64,000 nt of DNA from contig JAICXL010000003.1 in the NCBI GenBank assembly GCA_025980475.1, forward strand, positions 1-64,000, read 5' to 3'. The position numbers and the translations under genes are program-made. The DNA is from Nocardioidaceae bacterium. GTDB taxonomy: Bacteria; Actinomycetota; Actinomycetes; Propionibacteriales; Nocardioidaceae. The stretch's first letter is position 1. Each line of letters opens with the position of its first letter. A model generated the notes under the pieces. It was not told the origin of the DNA and ran no database searches. It was given only the letters and a program-made list of their open reading frames with translations. Below, one piece after another: positions 17,298 to 25,903 of this stretch.

Positions 17298-18445
17298 CGA
17301 GCGGGGTCGGCCGGCATCCGTCGCGCCATCACCACCAGCCCGGCGGCGGTGACCAGCGGGACCAGCATCGCCCGCTGGATGCCGGCATGCACGGTCACGG
17401 CACCGATCAGCGCCGGGCCGGTGAGGAACGCGGCGTAGCCGAAGCCGACCACCAGCGCCATCGTCCGGCCGCCGCCGATGTGTCCGGAGAGCGCATAGAT
17501 CTGTGGAGCGATCAGGCCGACGCCGAAGCCGACCAGGCACCAGCCAACGAGGATGGACGGCAGTGCGGAGGTGAGGGCGGTGAGCAGGTAGCCCACCATC
17601 GCGCACGCCGAGCCGCCGCCGACGACGTTCCGGCGCCCGAAGCGCACCACTGCGTGGTCGCCGGCCAGACGCACGACCACCATGAACGCGCTGACACAGG
17701 CCAGCCCCCAAGCCCCGGTGCTCGCCGCCACGTGCGCGACGTCGGTGACGTGGATCGAGGACCAGTCGACCGCGGTGCCCTCGGTGAGGCCGAAGCACAG
17801 CGCCATCGCGGCGAGCAGCCAGGCGACCGGCGGGATCCGGTCGCGGCCGCCTGGGCCCACGGACACCGGCGCGGTCCGCGGGGCCCGGCTCCACACCGTC
17901 GCCAGCACGAGTACGACGACCCCGCCCGCGGCCAGCAACGGCAGCCGGGCACCGAGGCTGCGCCCCGTGGCGGCACCGATCGCGACGACGAGCCCGGCAC
18001 CAACGAAGCTGCCGATCGAGAAGGCGGCGTGGTAGCGGCTCATCACCGGCCGGCCACGGGCCTGCTCGACGCCGACGCCGAGGGTGTTCATCGCCACGTC
18101 CATCGCCCCGTTGCCGAGGCCGAACATCGCGGCGCCGGCGAGCAGGTGCGGGTAGGAGTGCGCGCTGGCGACGACGGGGCAGGACGCCACGATCACGGCG
18201 GCGCCGGCGAAGCTCGGCGTCCGGGCGCCGTGGCGGTCGGCCAGCCGGCCGGAGAACTGCATCGCGACGACGGCGAAGACGCCGGCGGTGACCAGCGCAC
18301 CGACGATGTGGACATCGCGCAGGCCCAGGGCGTCGCGCAGTCCGGGCAGCGAGCCGCCCCAGGCGCCGACGAGCAGCCCGTTGCTGGCGAACAGCCCCGC
18401 CACGGCGACCACCGAGCGACGCACGTCCATCACCGCGTCGGTCAT
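17294..18445 (-). CDS. MFS transporter (383 aa)
   Basis: About twelve hydrophobic helices are arranged in two halves, with the loop pattern GRLADRHGAR between helices 2 and 3 that marks the major facilitator superfamily. The short length and Gly/Ala-rich helices resemble the YbjJ-type subgroup. The substrate is unknown. The ATG at 18445 forms an ATGA overlap with the stop of the penicillin-binding protein gene upstream, so the two are co-translated; this pairing hints at a cell-wall or beta-lactam-related cargo but nothing in the sequence proves it. Confidence 0.8.
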   Translation of the reverse strand: MTDAVMDVRRSVVAVAGLFASNGLLVGAWGGSLPGLRDALGLRDVHIVGALVTAGVFAVVAMQFSGRLADRHGARTPSFAGAAVIVASCPVVASAHSYPHLLAGAAMFGLGNGAMDVAMNTLGVGVEQARGRPVMSRYHAAFSIGSFVGAGLVVAIGAATGRSLGARLPLLAAGGVVVLVLATVWSRAPRTAPVSVGPGGRDRIPPVAWLLAAMALCFGLTEGTAVDWSSIHVTDVAHVAASTGAWGLACVSAFMVVVRLAGDHAVVRFGRRNVVGGGSACAMVGYLLTALTSALPSILVGWCLVGFGVGLIAPQIYALSGHIGGGRTMALVVGFGYAAFLTGPALIGAVTVHAGIQRAMLVPLVTAAGLVVMARRMPADPAR

Positions 18446-20307
18446 CGGGCGCCGAGGAGGAACCGCTCGAGCAGGGGGCCGGCGGTGCCGGACCCGGTCT
18501 GCCCGCGGTCGACGAAGACCGCGACCGCGAGGTCACCGTGCGCGGCGACCATCCACGCGTGGGTGGGCAGCGGCGGCCTGGTGCCGAATTCGGCGGTGCC
18601 GGTCTTGGCCAGCGCCGGCGGTCCGGGCAGGTGGCCGAGCAGCGCCCCGCTGCCCTCGGTCACGACCGCGCGCATCATCTGTCTCGCGGCGGCGGCCTCC
18701 CGGCCGGTCAGCGGCTGCGCGGGCCGGTGCTGCTGCGTGGCGTGGTCGGGCAGGAGCCGCGGCAGCACCGCCTTCCCCGCCACCACGGAGGCCACGACCG
18801 TGGCCATCGCCATCGGCGAGGCGAGCACCCTGCCCTGCCCGATCATGTCCGCGGCGGCCTCGGTCTCGCCGGCCGGCGGCGGCACCTGGCCGAAGTAGGC
18901 GGGGAAGCCGAGATCGTGGTCCACGCCGAAGCCGAGCGCCGCCGCCGCCCGCGGCAGGTCGTCACCGTGCAGCCGGTTGCGCTCGCCGATGAAGGCCGTG
19001 TTGCAGGAGTTGGCGAGCGCCTCGATGAGCGGGATGTCGCCGACCTTGTCGGCCGGGTAGTCGGAGTAGTTCTTGAACTGCTTGCCGTTCACGTCCACGC
19101 GCGGCAGGCAGTGCACGGTCGAGCGGGGGGTCAGTCCCGAGCGCAGCAGCGCCAGCGAGCTGACGATCTTGAAGGTCGAGCCCGGGGCGTAGCGGCCGTA
19201 GGTGGCGATGTCGTAGCCACCTGCACCGGGCCCGTTGGCGATCGCGAGCAGGTCGCCGTCCGATGGTCGGATCGCCACCAGGGCACTGGCCGGGCGGACA
19301 TCGGCGAGGACGCGGTCGGCGAGGTCCTGCAACCGGGGCACCAGCGTGGTGCGCAGCGGCTTGCCGTCGACGGGGGGCACGGTGAAGAGGTGGGTCCGGT
19401 TGCCCTTCGGGTCGACGGCGACCATCTCGATCCCCTTGGTGCCGCGCAGCTGGTCGTCGTACCTCGCCTCCAGCCCGGACAGGCCGACGTCGTCGCCGGC
19501 GGTGATCGCGCCGTTGCTCTTCCGGACGATCTCGGCGGTGGCCGGCCCGACGGTGCCGAGGATCGCGGCGGCGAACTGCTTCGCCGGCGCGAGCGGCAGG
19601 TGGTCGGAGATGCCGGTGGCCCCTGGGATGCGCGGATAGCCGTTGAGCACCGAGGCCGGCACCTGCTGCCGGCGCAGGACGAGCCCCTCGACGAAGGCCT
19701 CGGGCCCGGCCGCGTGGACCCGCCGGGCGAACGACGCCGCGTCGATGCCGAGCAGCCGCGCCAGCCGGCGCGACGAGTTGGCCGCCTGCCCGGGCTTCAG
19801 CCGGGTCTTGTCGATGCCGAAGCGGATCACCGGCCGCGGCTTGACCAGCGCGACCCCGCCGGCACCGAGGATGTCCCCGCGGCTGGGCTGGATCGTGGTG
19901 GTCGTCAGCTTCCAGCCGGGGTGCAGCGACGGCTGGACGACCGTGGGCTGCCACCGCGCGCGCCAGGCGTCACCGCGCCGGGTCAACGCCACGGTGGTGT
20001 CGTAGCGCCAGGCCCTCCCGGCCAGCTGCCACGACCAGTGCAGGACGCCATGGGGGTGAGGGCCCGCGGTGACCTTGCCGGCGCTCACCTTCACCGGCAG
20101 CCCGGAGACGCTCGCGGTGATCCGCGACCACCCGTCGCGCGCGGCGGCGGGGTCGGTCCAGGGGCCCCTCGCCGGGCTGCCCGACGACAGCGCGCCGGCC
20201 ACGGAGGCGAGGGCGCCACCCGGCTCGGGGCCGGAGCCCGGCATGCTGCAGGCGCCGACCGTGAGCAGGCCGGCGACGACCGGGACGAGTGCGGACCGCG
20301 AGCGCAT
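18442..20307 (-). CDS. Penicillin-binding lipoprotein, PBP2a/MecA-like transpeptidase (621 aa)
   Basis: The signal peptide ends in VGAC (Cys20), which suggests a lipid anchor instead of the usual membrane helix. An NTF2-like MecA N-terminal domain (about 55-160) and a dimerisation region precede the transpeptidase. Its active-site motifs are APGSTFK (Ser377), ANSCN (SxN) and KTGTAEF (KTG). It cross-links peptidoglycan from the outer face. ATG at 20307 is preceded by TAGGTT at 7 nt; a TTG three codons earlier is an alternative. It is co-translated with an MFS gene. Low beta-lactam affinity, as in PBP2a, is possible but not shown by sequence. Confidence 0.88.
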   Translation of the reverse strand: MRSRSALVPVVAGLLTVGACSMPGSGPEPGGALASVAGALSSGSPARGPWTDPAAARDGWSRITASVSGLPVKVSAGKVTAGPHPHGVLHWSWQLAGRAWRYDTTVALTRRGDAWRARWQPTVVQPSLHPGWKLTTTTIQPSRGDILGAGGVALVKPRPVIRFGIDKTRLKPGQAANSSRRLARLLGIDAASFARRVHAAGPEAFVEGLVLRRQQVPASVLNGYPRIPGATGISDHLPLAPAKQFAAAILGTVGPATAEIVRKSNGAITAGDDVGLSGLEARYDDQLRGTKGIEMVAVDPKGNRTHLFTVPPVDGKPLRTTLVPRLQDLADRVLADVRPASALVAIRPSDGDLLAIANGPGAGGYDIATYGRYAPGSTFKIVSSLALLRSGLTPRSTVHCLPRVDVNGKQFKNYSDYPADKVGDIPLIEALANSCNTAFIGERNRLHGDDLPRAAAALGFGVDHDLGFPAYFGQVPPPAGETEAAADMIGQGRVLASPMAMATVVASVVAGKAVLPRLLPDHATQQHRPAQPLTGREAAAARQMMRAVVTEGSGALLGHLPGPPALAKTGTAEFGTRPPLPTHAWMVAAHGDLAVAVFVDRGQTGSGTAGPLLERFLLGAR

Positions 20308-20314
20308 GGCCTGC

Positions 20315-20320
20315 AACCTA
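20315..20320 (-). promoter_or_regulatory. -10 hexamer, leaderless penicillin-binding protein gene
   Basis: TAGGTT ends 7 nt before the ATG at 20307; no ribosome site. Confidence 0.5.
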
Positions 20321-20378
20321 GCGGGTGCAGGAGATTCCTCACGTGTGCCGGACCGGCATCGCGGGCAATGATGGGGGC

Positions 20379-20783
20379 ATGACCGAAGGGCGCGAAGAGT
20401 ACGGCGAGTACACCGTCGACTGGGACGACCAGCTGCAGCAGGACGACACGCTCGAGGACCGGGGCATCGACGACGTGCTCGACGAGGGTGTGGTCACGCG
20501 CGAGGGCTGGTCGGCAGCCCAGGGTTTCGGCAACACCGCGGCCGAGCAGCACGAGGCGGGCGGGATCAGCCACTACCTCGAGCAGGAGGAGCCCGACGGG
20601 TCGGGTGGGCCCGACGGGGAGGACGACGAGTACGTCGACGACGACCAGGTCGGCGACGAGCGCTCGGGCCGGCTGCTCGCCGACGAGGACGGGGAGGACC
20701 TCTTCGTGCACGACGTCGGCATCGACGGGGCGGCGGCCACGGCGGAGGAGGCCGCCATCCACGTCATCCCCGACGAGCCGTGA
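20379..20783 (+). CDS. DUF5709 acidic protein (134 aa)
   Basis: This small, very acidic cytoplasmic protein has many Asp and Glu residues and no membrane segment. The C-terminal pattern RLLADEDGEDLFVHDVGIDGAAATAEEAAIHV is the conserved core of actinobacterial DUF5709. Its function is not known. ATG at 20379 follows a GGGGG tract; an AATGAT hexamer 6 nt upstream could equally be a leaderless -10. Its stop abuts that of the convergent glutathione peroxidase gene without a gap. Confidence 0.8.
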   Translation: MTEGREEYGEYTVDWDDQLQQDDTLEDRGIDDVLDEGVVTREGWSAAQGFGNTAAEQHEAGGISHYLEQEEPDGSGGPDGEDDEYVDDDQVGDERSGRLLADEDGEDLFVHDVGIDGAAATAEEAAIHVIPDEP

Positions 20784-21281
20784 TCAGGATGCCGCGAGCG
20801 CTGCCTCGACGTCCCCGCTGATGCTCTCCGGCTTCGTCGCCGGGGCGTAGCGCCGGATCACCTGGCCGTCGCGGCCGACCAGGAACTTGGTGAAGTTCCA
20901 CTTGATCCGGCTGCCGAGCAGGCCGCCCTTCTCGGCGCGCAGCCAGTCGAAGAGCGGATGTGCGTCCGGGCCGTTGACCTCGACCTTGGCGAACATCGGG
21001 AAGCTGACGCCGTAGTTGCGATCGCAGAAGCCGGCGATCGCCTGCGCGTCGCCGGGCTCCTGGTTGCCGAACTGGTTGCAGGGAAAGCCGAGCACCACGA
21101 AGCCTTGGTCGCGGTAGTCCTGCCAGAGCTGCTCGAGGCCGGCGTACTGCGGGGTGAAGCCGCACTGGGACGCGGTGTTGACGACCAGGGCGACCTGACC
21201 GGAGTAGGTGCCCAGGGAGCGTGGCTCACCGTCGAGGGTGTCGGCGGTGAAGTCACCCAGCGACGTGCCTGTTGCTGTCAT
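20784..21281 (-). CDS. Glutathione peroxidase family protein (165 aa)
   Basis: The protein has the thioredoxin fold of the GPx family. The peroxidatic residue is cysteine (C40 in NTASQCGFT), not selenocysteine; FPCNQFGNQEPG supplies the Gln and second Cys, and KWNFTKFLV the Trp/Asn of the active site. Bacterial forms of this type usually reduce lipid or hydrogen peroxides with thioredoxin. The ATG overlaps the modC stop by 4 nt (ATGA), so it is translated with the molybdate operon, an unusual partner. A TACGCT hexamer inside the end of modC, 6 nt before the ATG, could also give a separate transcript. Confidence 0.92.
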   Translation of the reverse strand: MTATGTSLGDFTADTLDGEPRSLGTYSGQVALVVNTASQCGFTPQYAGLEQLWQDYRDQGFVVLGFPCNQFGNQEPGDAQAIAGFCDRNYGVSFPMFAKVEVNGPDAHPLFDWLRAEKGGLLGSRIKWNFTKFLVGRDGQVIRRYAPATKPESISGDVEAALAAS

Positions 21282-22363
21282 GCCGGAAGCGTAGCCACGT
21301 CGGGATAGGCGTCGGTCTCGGTGGCCTTGGCGGTCAGCCACACCGGCAGGCCGGGCTCGATGCCCAGCTCCGCGACGGCGTCCGGGGTCACGTCGACCAG
21401 CGCCGGCGGCTCGCCGCCGACCTGCACCCGGACCCGGTCGCCGAGCAGCTCGAGACCGGTCACCGTGCCCGGCCAGGCGTTGCGGGTGCTCGCCCGGCCG
21501 GGGGGCACGACGTGCAGCGTGATCGCCGACGGCCGCAGGCCGACCAGCACCCGGCCGGTCGTGCCGGGGTCGATGCTCGCGACCAGGCTGCCGCCTTCGT
21601 CGAGCGCCACCGTGGCGGTGTCCGGGTCGAGCTCGCCGGCATAGAGGTTGATGCCGACCAGACGGGCCACGAACGGCGTCGCGGGCCTGCGGGCGACCTC
21701 GGCCGGGGCAGCGTCCTGGACCACCCGGCCCGCCTCGAGGACCAGCAGCCGGTCGGTCATCACCATCGCCTCCAGCGGGTCGTGGGTGACCAGCACCGTC
21801 GGGCCGGCGAAGCCGGAGAGGTGGCGACGCAGCTCGGTGCGCACGTCGAGCCGGGTGCGGGTGTCGAGCGCGGCCAGCGGCTCGTCGAGCAGCAGCAGCT
21901 CCGGCTCCCGGGCCAGTGCCCGGGCCAGCGCCACCCGCTGGGCCTGCCCGCCGGACACCTCGTCCGGCCGCCGGTGCGCGAGCCCGCCCAGGCCCAGCCG
22001 GTCGACCCACTCGGTCGCCTGGGCGCGGGCGACCCGACGGGACAGGCCCCGGCAGCGGCCGGCGAACGCGACGTTGTCGAGCACGTCGAGGTGCGGGAAG
22101 AGCCGGTAGTCCTGGAAGACCATCCCCACCGGCCGCTCCTCGGGATGCAGGAAGACACCCTTCGACGGGTCGTCGAGCAGCCGGCCGCCGAGCCGGAGGC
22201 TGCCCTCCGCGAGGGGCAGCAGGCCCGCGAGCGTGCGCAGCAGCGTGGACTTGCCGGCCCCGTTGGGTCCCAGGACGCCGAGCACCTCCCGGTCCGCGAC
22301 GCCCACCGCCAGCCCGGCCCGGAAGGATCCGCGTGCCAGCGTGCCGGCCAGCGTGACGCTCAC
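21278..22363 (-). CDS. modC: Molybdate ABC transporter ATP-binding protein (361 aa)
   Basis: An N-terminal ABC domain has Walker A GPNGAGKST, signature VSGGQAQR, Walker B LLLLDEP and switch VTHD; a C-terminal TOBE domain (from about residue 290) binds molybdate and tunes activity. This layout is the ModC architecture. It energises import through ModB. The GTG start overlaps the modB stop by 4 nt (GTGA), and its own stop overlaps the glutathione peroxidase start. Confidence 0.92.
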   Translation of the reverse strand: MSVTLAGTLARGSFRAGLAVGVADREVLGVLGPNGAGKSTLLRTLAGLLPLAEGSLRLGGRLLDDPSKGVFLHPEERPVGMVFQDYRLFPHLDVLDNVAFAGRCRGLSRRVARAQATEWVDRLGLGGLAHRRPDEVSGGQAQRVALARALAREPELLLLDEPLAALDTRTRLDVRTELRRHLSGFAGPTVLVTHDPLEAMVMTDRLLVLEAGRVVQDAAPAEVARRPATPFVARLVGINLYAGELDPDTATVALDEGGSLVASIDPGTTGRVLVGLRPSAITLHVVPPGRASTRNAWPGTVTGLELLGDRVRVQVGGEPPALVDVTPDAVAELGIEPGLPVWLTAKATETDAYPDVATLPA

Positions 22364-23169
22364 CGCCGCCGCCCGTCGGCCAGCCAGCGGTCGCGCAACC
22401 CGACCAGCACGAGCACCGAGACCAGCAGCAGCAGCAGCGACAGCGCCGTCGCCGCCCGCGGGTTGGTCTGCATGGCGAGGTAGACCGCGAGGGGCATCGT
22501 CCGGGTCACGCCCTGGAGGTTGCCGGCGAAGGTGATGGTGGCGCCGAACTCGCCGAGTGCCCGGGCCCAGCAGAGCACCGCTCCGGCCGCCAGCGACGGC
22601 CGGACCAGGGGCAGCGTCACCCGGCGGAAGACCGTCAACCGGGAGGCGCCCAGGGTCGCTGCGGCTTCGTCGTACCCCTTGTCCGCGGCGCGGAGGGCGC
22701 CCTCGACGGTGATCACCAGGAACGGCATCGCCACGAAGGTCTCGGCCAGCACCACCGCCGCGGTGGTGAAGGGGATGGTCAGGCCGAGCCACTGGTCGAG
22801 CCACCGGCCGACGATGCCGGTGCGGCCGAAGGCGAAGAGCAGTGCCACGCCGCCGACGACCGGGGGCAGCACCAGCGGCAGCGTCACCACCGACCGGAGC
22901 AGCGAGATGGCGCGGGCCTCGGAACGGGCGAGGACCCATGCGAGAGGCACTCCGAGGACCAGTGCGATCGCGGTGGCGCTGCTGGCGGAGACCAGCGAGA
23001 GGCGCAGGGCGTCGAGCACCTCCGCCTCACCGAGTACGTGGGGCAGGTCGGCCCAGGGGCTGCGGACCAGCAGACCGAGCAGCGGCAGCACCAGCAGCGC
23101 CAGGCCGAGCACGGCCGGCGCGGCCAGGGGCCAGGGCGTACGGCGACGTGCACGCGACGGCCCGGTCAC
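22360..23169 (-). CDS. modB: Molybdate ABC transporter permease (269 aa)
   Basis: Five to six membrane helices are visible, with the binding-protein-dependent permease loop EAAATLGASRLTVFRRVTLP (EAA motif) that docks on ModC. The motif GATITFAGN after it is typical of ModB. GTG at 23169 overlaps the modA stop by 4 nt, and the stop overlaps modC by 4 nt. Confidence 0.92.
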   Translation of the reverse strand: MTGPSRARRRTPWPLAAPAVLGLALLVLPLLGLLVRSPWADLPHVLGEAEVLDALRLSLVSASSATAIALVLGVPLAWVLARSEARAISLLRSVVTLPLVLPPVVGGVALLFAFGRTGIVGRWLDQWLGLTIPFTTAAVVLAETFVAMPFLVITVEGALRAADKGYDEAAATLGASRLTVFRRVTLPLVRPSLAAGAVLCWARALGEFGATITFAGNLQGVTRTMPLAVYLAMQTNPRAATALSLLLLLVSVLVLVGLRDRWLADGRRR

Positions 23170-23936
23170 GCAGACCCGAACCCGTCCCGGGCGAGCACCC
23201 GCTGCCCACGCCCCGAGAGCACCAGCGCGACGAACGCCCGCGCGGTCGCGGGGTTGCCGGAGCCGCTGGTCGCGGCGATGGGATAGGTCGTGGAGGCGTT
23301 CACGGCTGCCGGGACCGGGATGCCGTGCACCTGCCCGCCTGCAGACCGCACGTCGGTGACGTAGACCAGGCCGGCGTCGACCTCGCCGATGGCGACCTTG
23401 GTGAGCACCGAAGTGACGTCGACCTCCTCGGTGACCGGGTGCACGCTGATGCCGGCCCTGGCGAAGACCTCCCGCGCGACCGACCCACACGGCACCTGCG
23501 GCTGGCAGAGCGCGACCTTGACGCCGTCGCGGGCCAGGTCGTCGAGGCCGTGGACGTGCCCAGGGTTGTCCGGCGGCACGGCGATCTCCATCGTGTTGCG
23601 GGCGAACGGCCTGGGCCTCCGGGCATTGCCGGCCCGCACCACCTGCCGCATGTTGACCGGGCTCGCCGAGGCGAAGACGTCGGCCGGCGCACCGTTGTCG
23701 ATCTGCTCTGCGAGGTCGGAGCTGCCGCCGAAGCTGAGCTCGACGGTACTGCCCGGGTGCTGCCGCTCGAAGTCGTGGGCCAGAGTGGTGAAGGACCGGG
23801 TCAGCGATGCGGCGGCGAAGACGCGGATGGTGCCACCGACGCCGGACGCCGCGCCGCCGGGAGGGGGCGCCTGGCCGCACCCGGCCACCAGCAGCAGCAC
23901 GATCAGCAGCCACGGCAGCCGGAGCAGGCGTGTCAT
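23166..23936 (-). CDS. modA: Molybdate-binding lipoprotein (256 aa)
   Basis: The signal peptide ends in the lipobox LVAGC. The mature part has the ModA pattern: VFAAASLTRSF near the N-terminus, GSSDLAEQIDNGAPADVFASA, and a later VGLVYVTD-like strand (DAGLVYVTDV). It captures molybdate or tungstate outside the cell and delivers it to ModB. ATG at 23936 overlaps the stop of the upstream HTH-TOBE gene (ATGA), so the regulator and transporter are coupled. Confidence 0.92.
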   Translation of the reverse strand: MTRLLRLPWLLIVLLLVAGCGQAPPPGGAASGVGGTIRVFAAASLTRSFTTLAHDFERQHPGSTVELSFGGSSDLAEQIDNGAPADVFASASPVNMRQVVRAGNARRPRPFARNTMEIAVPPDNPGHVHGLDDLARDGVKVALCQPQVPCGSVAREVFARAGISVHPVTEEVDVTSVLTKVAIGEVDAGLVYVTDVRSAGGQVHGIPVPAAVNASTTYPIAATSGSGNPATARAFVALVLSGRGQRVLARDGFGSA

Positions 23937-24337
23937 CGCGCGGGCAGCTCGAGGACGACGTTGGTGGACTTCACCGAGGCGATAGCCAGGACGCCGGGCC
24001 TGAGGCGGAGGTCGTCGGCGGCTTCGCGGCTCATCAGGGACACCACCCGGTGCGGTCCGGACTGGATCTCCACCTTCGCCATCACGGTGTCACGCACGAC
24101 TTTGGTGACCAGCCCGACGAAGCGGTTGCGGGCGGACTGGGCGACCACCGGGCCGGGGTCGGCCCGCTCCCCTGCGTCGGCCAGCTCCTGGGCGAAGGTG
24201 GCCAGCGCGGCCCCGTCGACGACCTGGCGGGAGCCCTCGCTGTGGCTGGACAGCCGGCCGGCGTCGACCCACCGACGGACGGTGTCGTCGCTGACGCCGA
24301 GCAGTTCGGCCGCCTCGCGGATCCGGTAGCTGGGCAC
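23933..24337 (-). CDS. HTH-TOBE molybdate-responsive regulator (134 aa)
   Basis: An excisionase/MerR-like helix-turn-helix (SYRIREAAELLGVSDDTVRRW, residues about 3-23) is fused to one molbindin/TOBE domain (NRFVGLVTKVVRDTVMAKVEI and ASVKSTNVVLELPA). Such fusions are found at molybdate operons in many bacteria and are thought to sense molybdate. It is the first gene of the operon and likely represses it. The GTG at 24337 follows TAGACT by 7 nt with no ribosome site. Two CATCTGCGG elements just upstream are candidate binding sites. Confidence 0.85.
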   Translation of the reverse strand: MPSYRIREAAELLGVSDDTVRRWVDAGRLSSHSEGSRQVVDGAALATFAQELADAGERADPGPVVAQSARNRFVGLVTKVVRDTVMAKVEIQSGPHRVVSLMSREAADDLRLRPGVLAIASVKSTNVVLELPAR

Positions 24338-24344
24338 GACCGGC

Positions 24345-24350
24345 AGTCTA
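24345..24350 (-). promoter_or_regulatory. -10 hexamer, leaderless molybdate operon
   Basis: TAGACT ends 7 nt before the GTG at 24337. Confidence 0.5.
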
Positions 24351-24351
24351 C

Positions 24352-24394
24352 CCGCATCTGCGGTGAAAGGCGCCCTCAAAGTCCTCATCTGCGG
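24352..24394. promoter_or_regulatory. Paired CATCTGCGG sites between the molybdate operon and the kinase gene
   Basis: CATCTGCGG occurs at 24355-24363 and again at 24386-24394, 31 bp apart start to start, near three helical turns. The first copy is part of the near-palindrome CCGCA-TC-TGCGG (24352-24363). The pair sits directly upstream of the operon -10 and is a candidate operator for the HTH-TOBE protein. Confidence 0.45.
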
Positions 24395-24448
24395 ATCGGA
24401 GCCCGGTCTAGGCTCAGGGGTGGGTGCCGCGGAGGAGGTCGTGAGGAG

Positions 24449-25903
24449 ATGGCGTCCGGCCCGTCCACGCTGCGCCGGCTCCGCGCCGGCGTGCGCAGCC
24501 GGTCGGCAGCGTTCGCCACGCTGGTCGTCGCCGTGGTGATGGTGATCGGCTCGGTGGTGCTGGTCCTGCTGCTGCAGGCCGGCGTCCGTTCCGACGTCCG
24601 CGCCGCAGCCCAGGCCCGCCTCGGCGAGGTGGCCGGCCGCCTGCACGAGGGCACCGGCCGGCCGCTGCAGCGCGACCTCGAGCTGCGCACCCATGAGGGC
24701 CAGCTGGTCCAGGTGATCGCTCCGGACGGCACCATCACCGCCGCGTCGTCCGCGCGCGCCCGGCTCACCCAGCTGACCAGCATGCGCCCGGCGCCGGGCA
24801 CCACCCGCAGCATCCGTGCCCAGCTGCCGGTGCTTGGCGGCGACCACTCCTACCTGCTCGTGGCCCGGGGGGTGCGGCATGCCGGGCAGACCTGGACGGT
24901 GGTGGTCGCCAGCTCCCTGGAGACTGCGACCGACTCGGTGGAGAAGCTGCTCGGCTACCTCCTCGCAGCCCTCCCGATCACGATGCTGCTGGTGGCGGCG
25001 GGCACCTGGGTGGTCGTCGGCCGGGCACTGGGCCCGGTGGAGCAGATCCGGCGCCAGGTCGCCACGATCGAGAGCACCGACCTCGGCCGGCGCGTGCCGG
25101 TGCCGGTGACCTACGACGAGGTGCAGCGACTGGCCGACACGATGAACCAGATGCTTGTCCGGCTCGAGCAGGGTCAGCAGCGCCAGCGCCGTTTCGTCTC
25201 CGATGCCAGCCACGAGCTGCGCAGCCCGCTGGCCACCTTGTCGGCATCGCTGGAGCTCAGCGCGGTCCACGGGCAGGAGCCGGCAGGGCTCCCGATCATG
25301 CAGGCCGAGGTCGTGCGGATGCAGCGGCTGGTCGACGACCTGCTGCTGCTGGCCAGGGCCGACGACAACGGCCTGCGGCTGGCGTTCGGCGACGTCGACC
25401 TCGACGACCTCGTGTGGCTGGAGGTCGAGCGGCTGCGCACCAGCAGCCAGCTCCGCGTCGAGGGCTCGATCACGCCCGCGCGCGTGCAGGGGGACCGGGT
25501 CCGCCTCGACCAGATGCTGCGCAACCTGGTCGAGAACGCTGCCCACGCTGCGCGCAGCACGGTGCGGGTGTCCCTCGGCGCCAGAGGCGGTGAGGCGGTG
25601 CTCACCGTGGACGACGACGGCCCCGGCATCCCACCCGAGGACCGGGCGCGCGTCTTCGAGCGCTTCGTCCGGCTCGACCGCGGCCGCAGCCGGGACCACG
25701 GCGGCAGCGGCCTGGGCCTGGCGATCGTCCGCGAGGTTGCCCGCGGGCACGGCATCACCACGGTGGTCGGCGACTCACCGCTGGGTGGTGCCCGCTTCGA
25801 GCTCCGGATGGCGTGCGAGCTGGAGGTCCCCGAGGAGGAGGACGCCACCCGCGGTCAGCTGCCGGACCCGACCATCGCCCCGCCGTCGGGGTCGAGCCGG
25901 TAG
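24449..25903 (+). CDS. Sensor histidine kinase (484 aa)
   Basis: Two membrane helices (about 22-44 and 168-190) flank an extracellular sensor of about 120 residues. A HAMP linker leads to the HisKA box FVSDASHELRSPLATL (phosphoacceptor H255) and an ATPase domain with NLVENAAHAA (N box), DDDGPGIPPEDR (G1) and GGSGLGLAIV (G2). It autophosphorylates and should pass phosphate to the OmpR-type regulator encoded convergently next door. The ATG at 24449 follows GAGGAG; a TAGGCT hexamer at 24409-24414 could give a 28-nt leader. The last 49 nt overlap the regulator gene on the other strand. Confidence 0.92.
   Translation: MASGPSTLRRLRAGVRSRSAAFATLVVAVVMVIGSVVLVLLLQAGVRSDVRAAAQARLGEVAGRLHEGTGRPLQRDLELRTHEGQLVQVIAPDGTITAASSARARLTQLTSMRPAPGTTRSIRAQLPVLGGDHSYLLVARGVRHAGQTWTVVVASSLETATDSVEKLLGYLLAALPITMLLVAAGTWVVVGRALGPVEQIRRQVATIESTDLGRRVPVPVTYDEVQRLADTMNQMLVRLEQGQQRQRRFVSDASHELRSPLATLSASLELSAVHGQEPAGLPIMQAEVVRMQRLVDDLLLLARADDNGLRLAFGDVDLDDLVWLEVERLRTSSQLRVEGSITPARVQGDRVRLDQMLRNLVENAAHAARSTVRVSLGARGGEAVLTVDDDGPGIPPEDRARVFERFVRLDRGRSRDHGGSGLGLAIVREVARGHGITTVVGDSPLGGARFELRMACELEVPEEEDATRGQLPDPTIAPPSGSSR

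Noticed and set aside
20784..21281. Selenoprotein glutathione peroxidase
   Set aside because: The active-site residue is encoded by a cysteine codon, not TGA.
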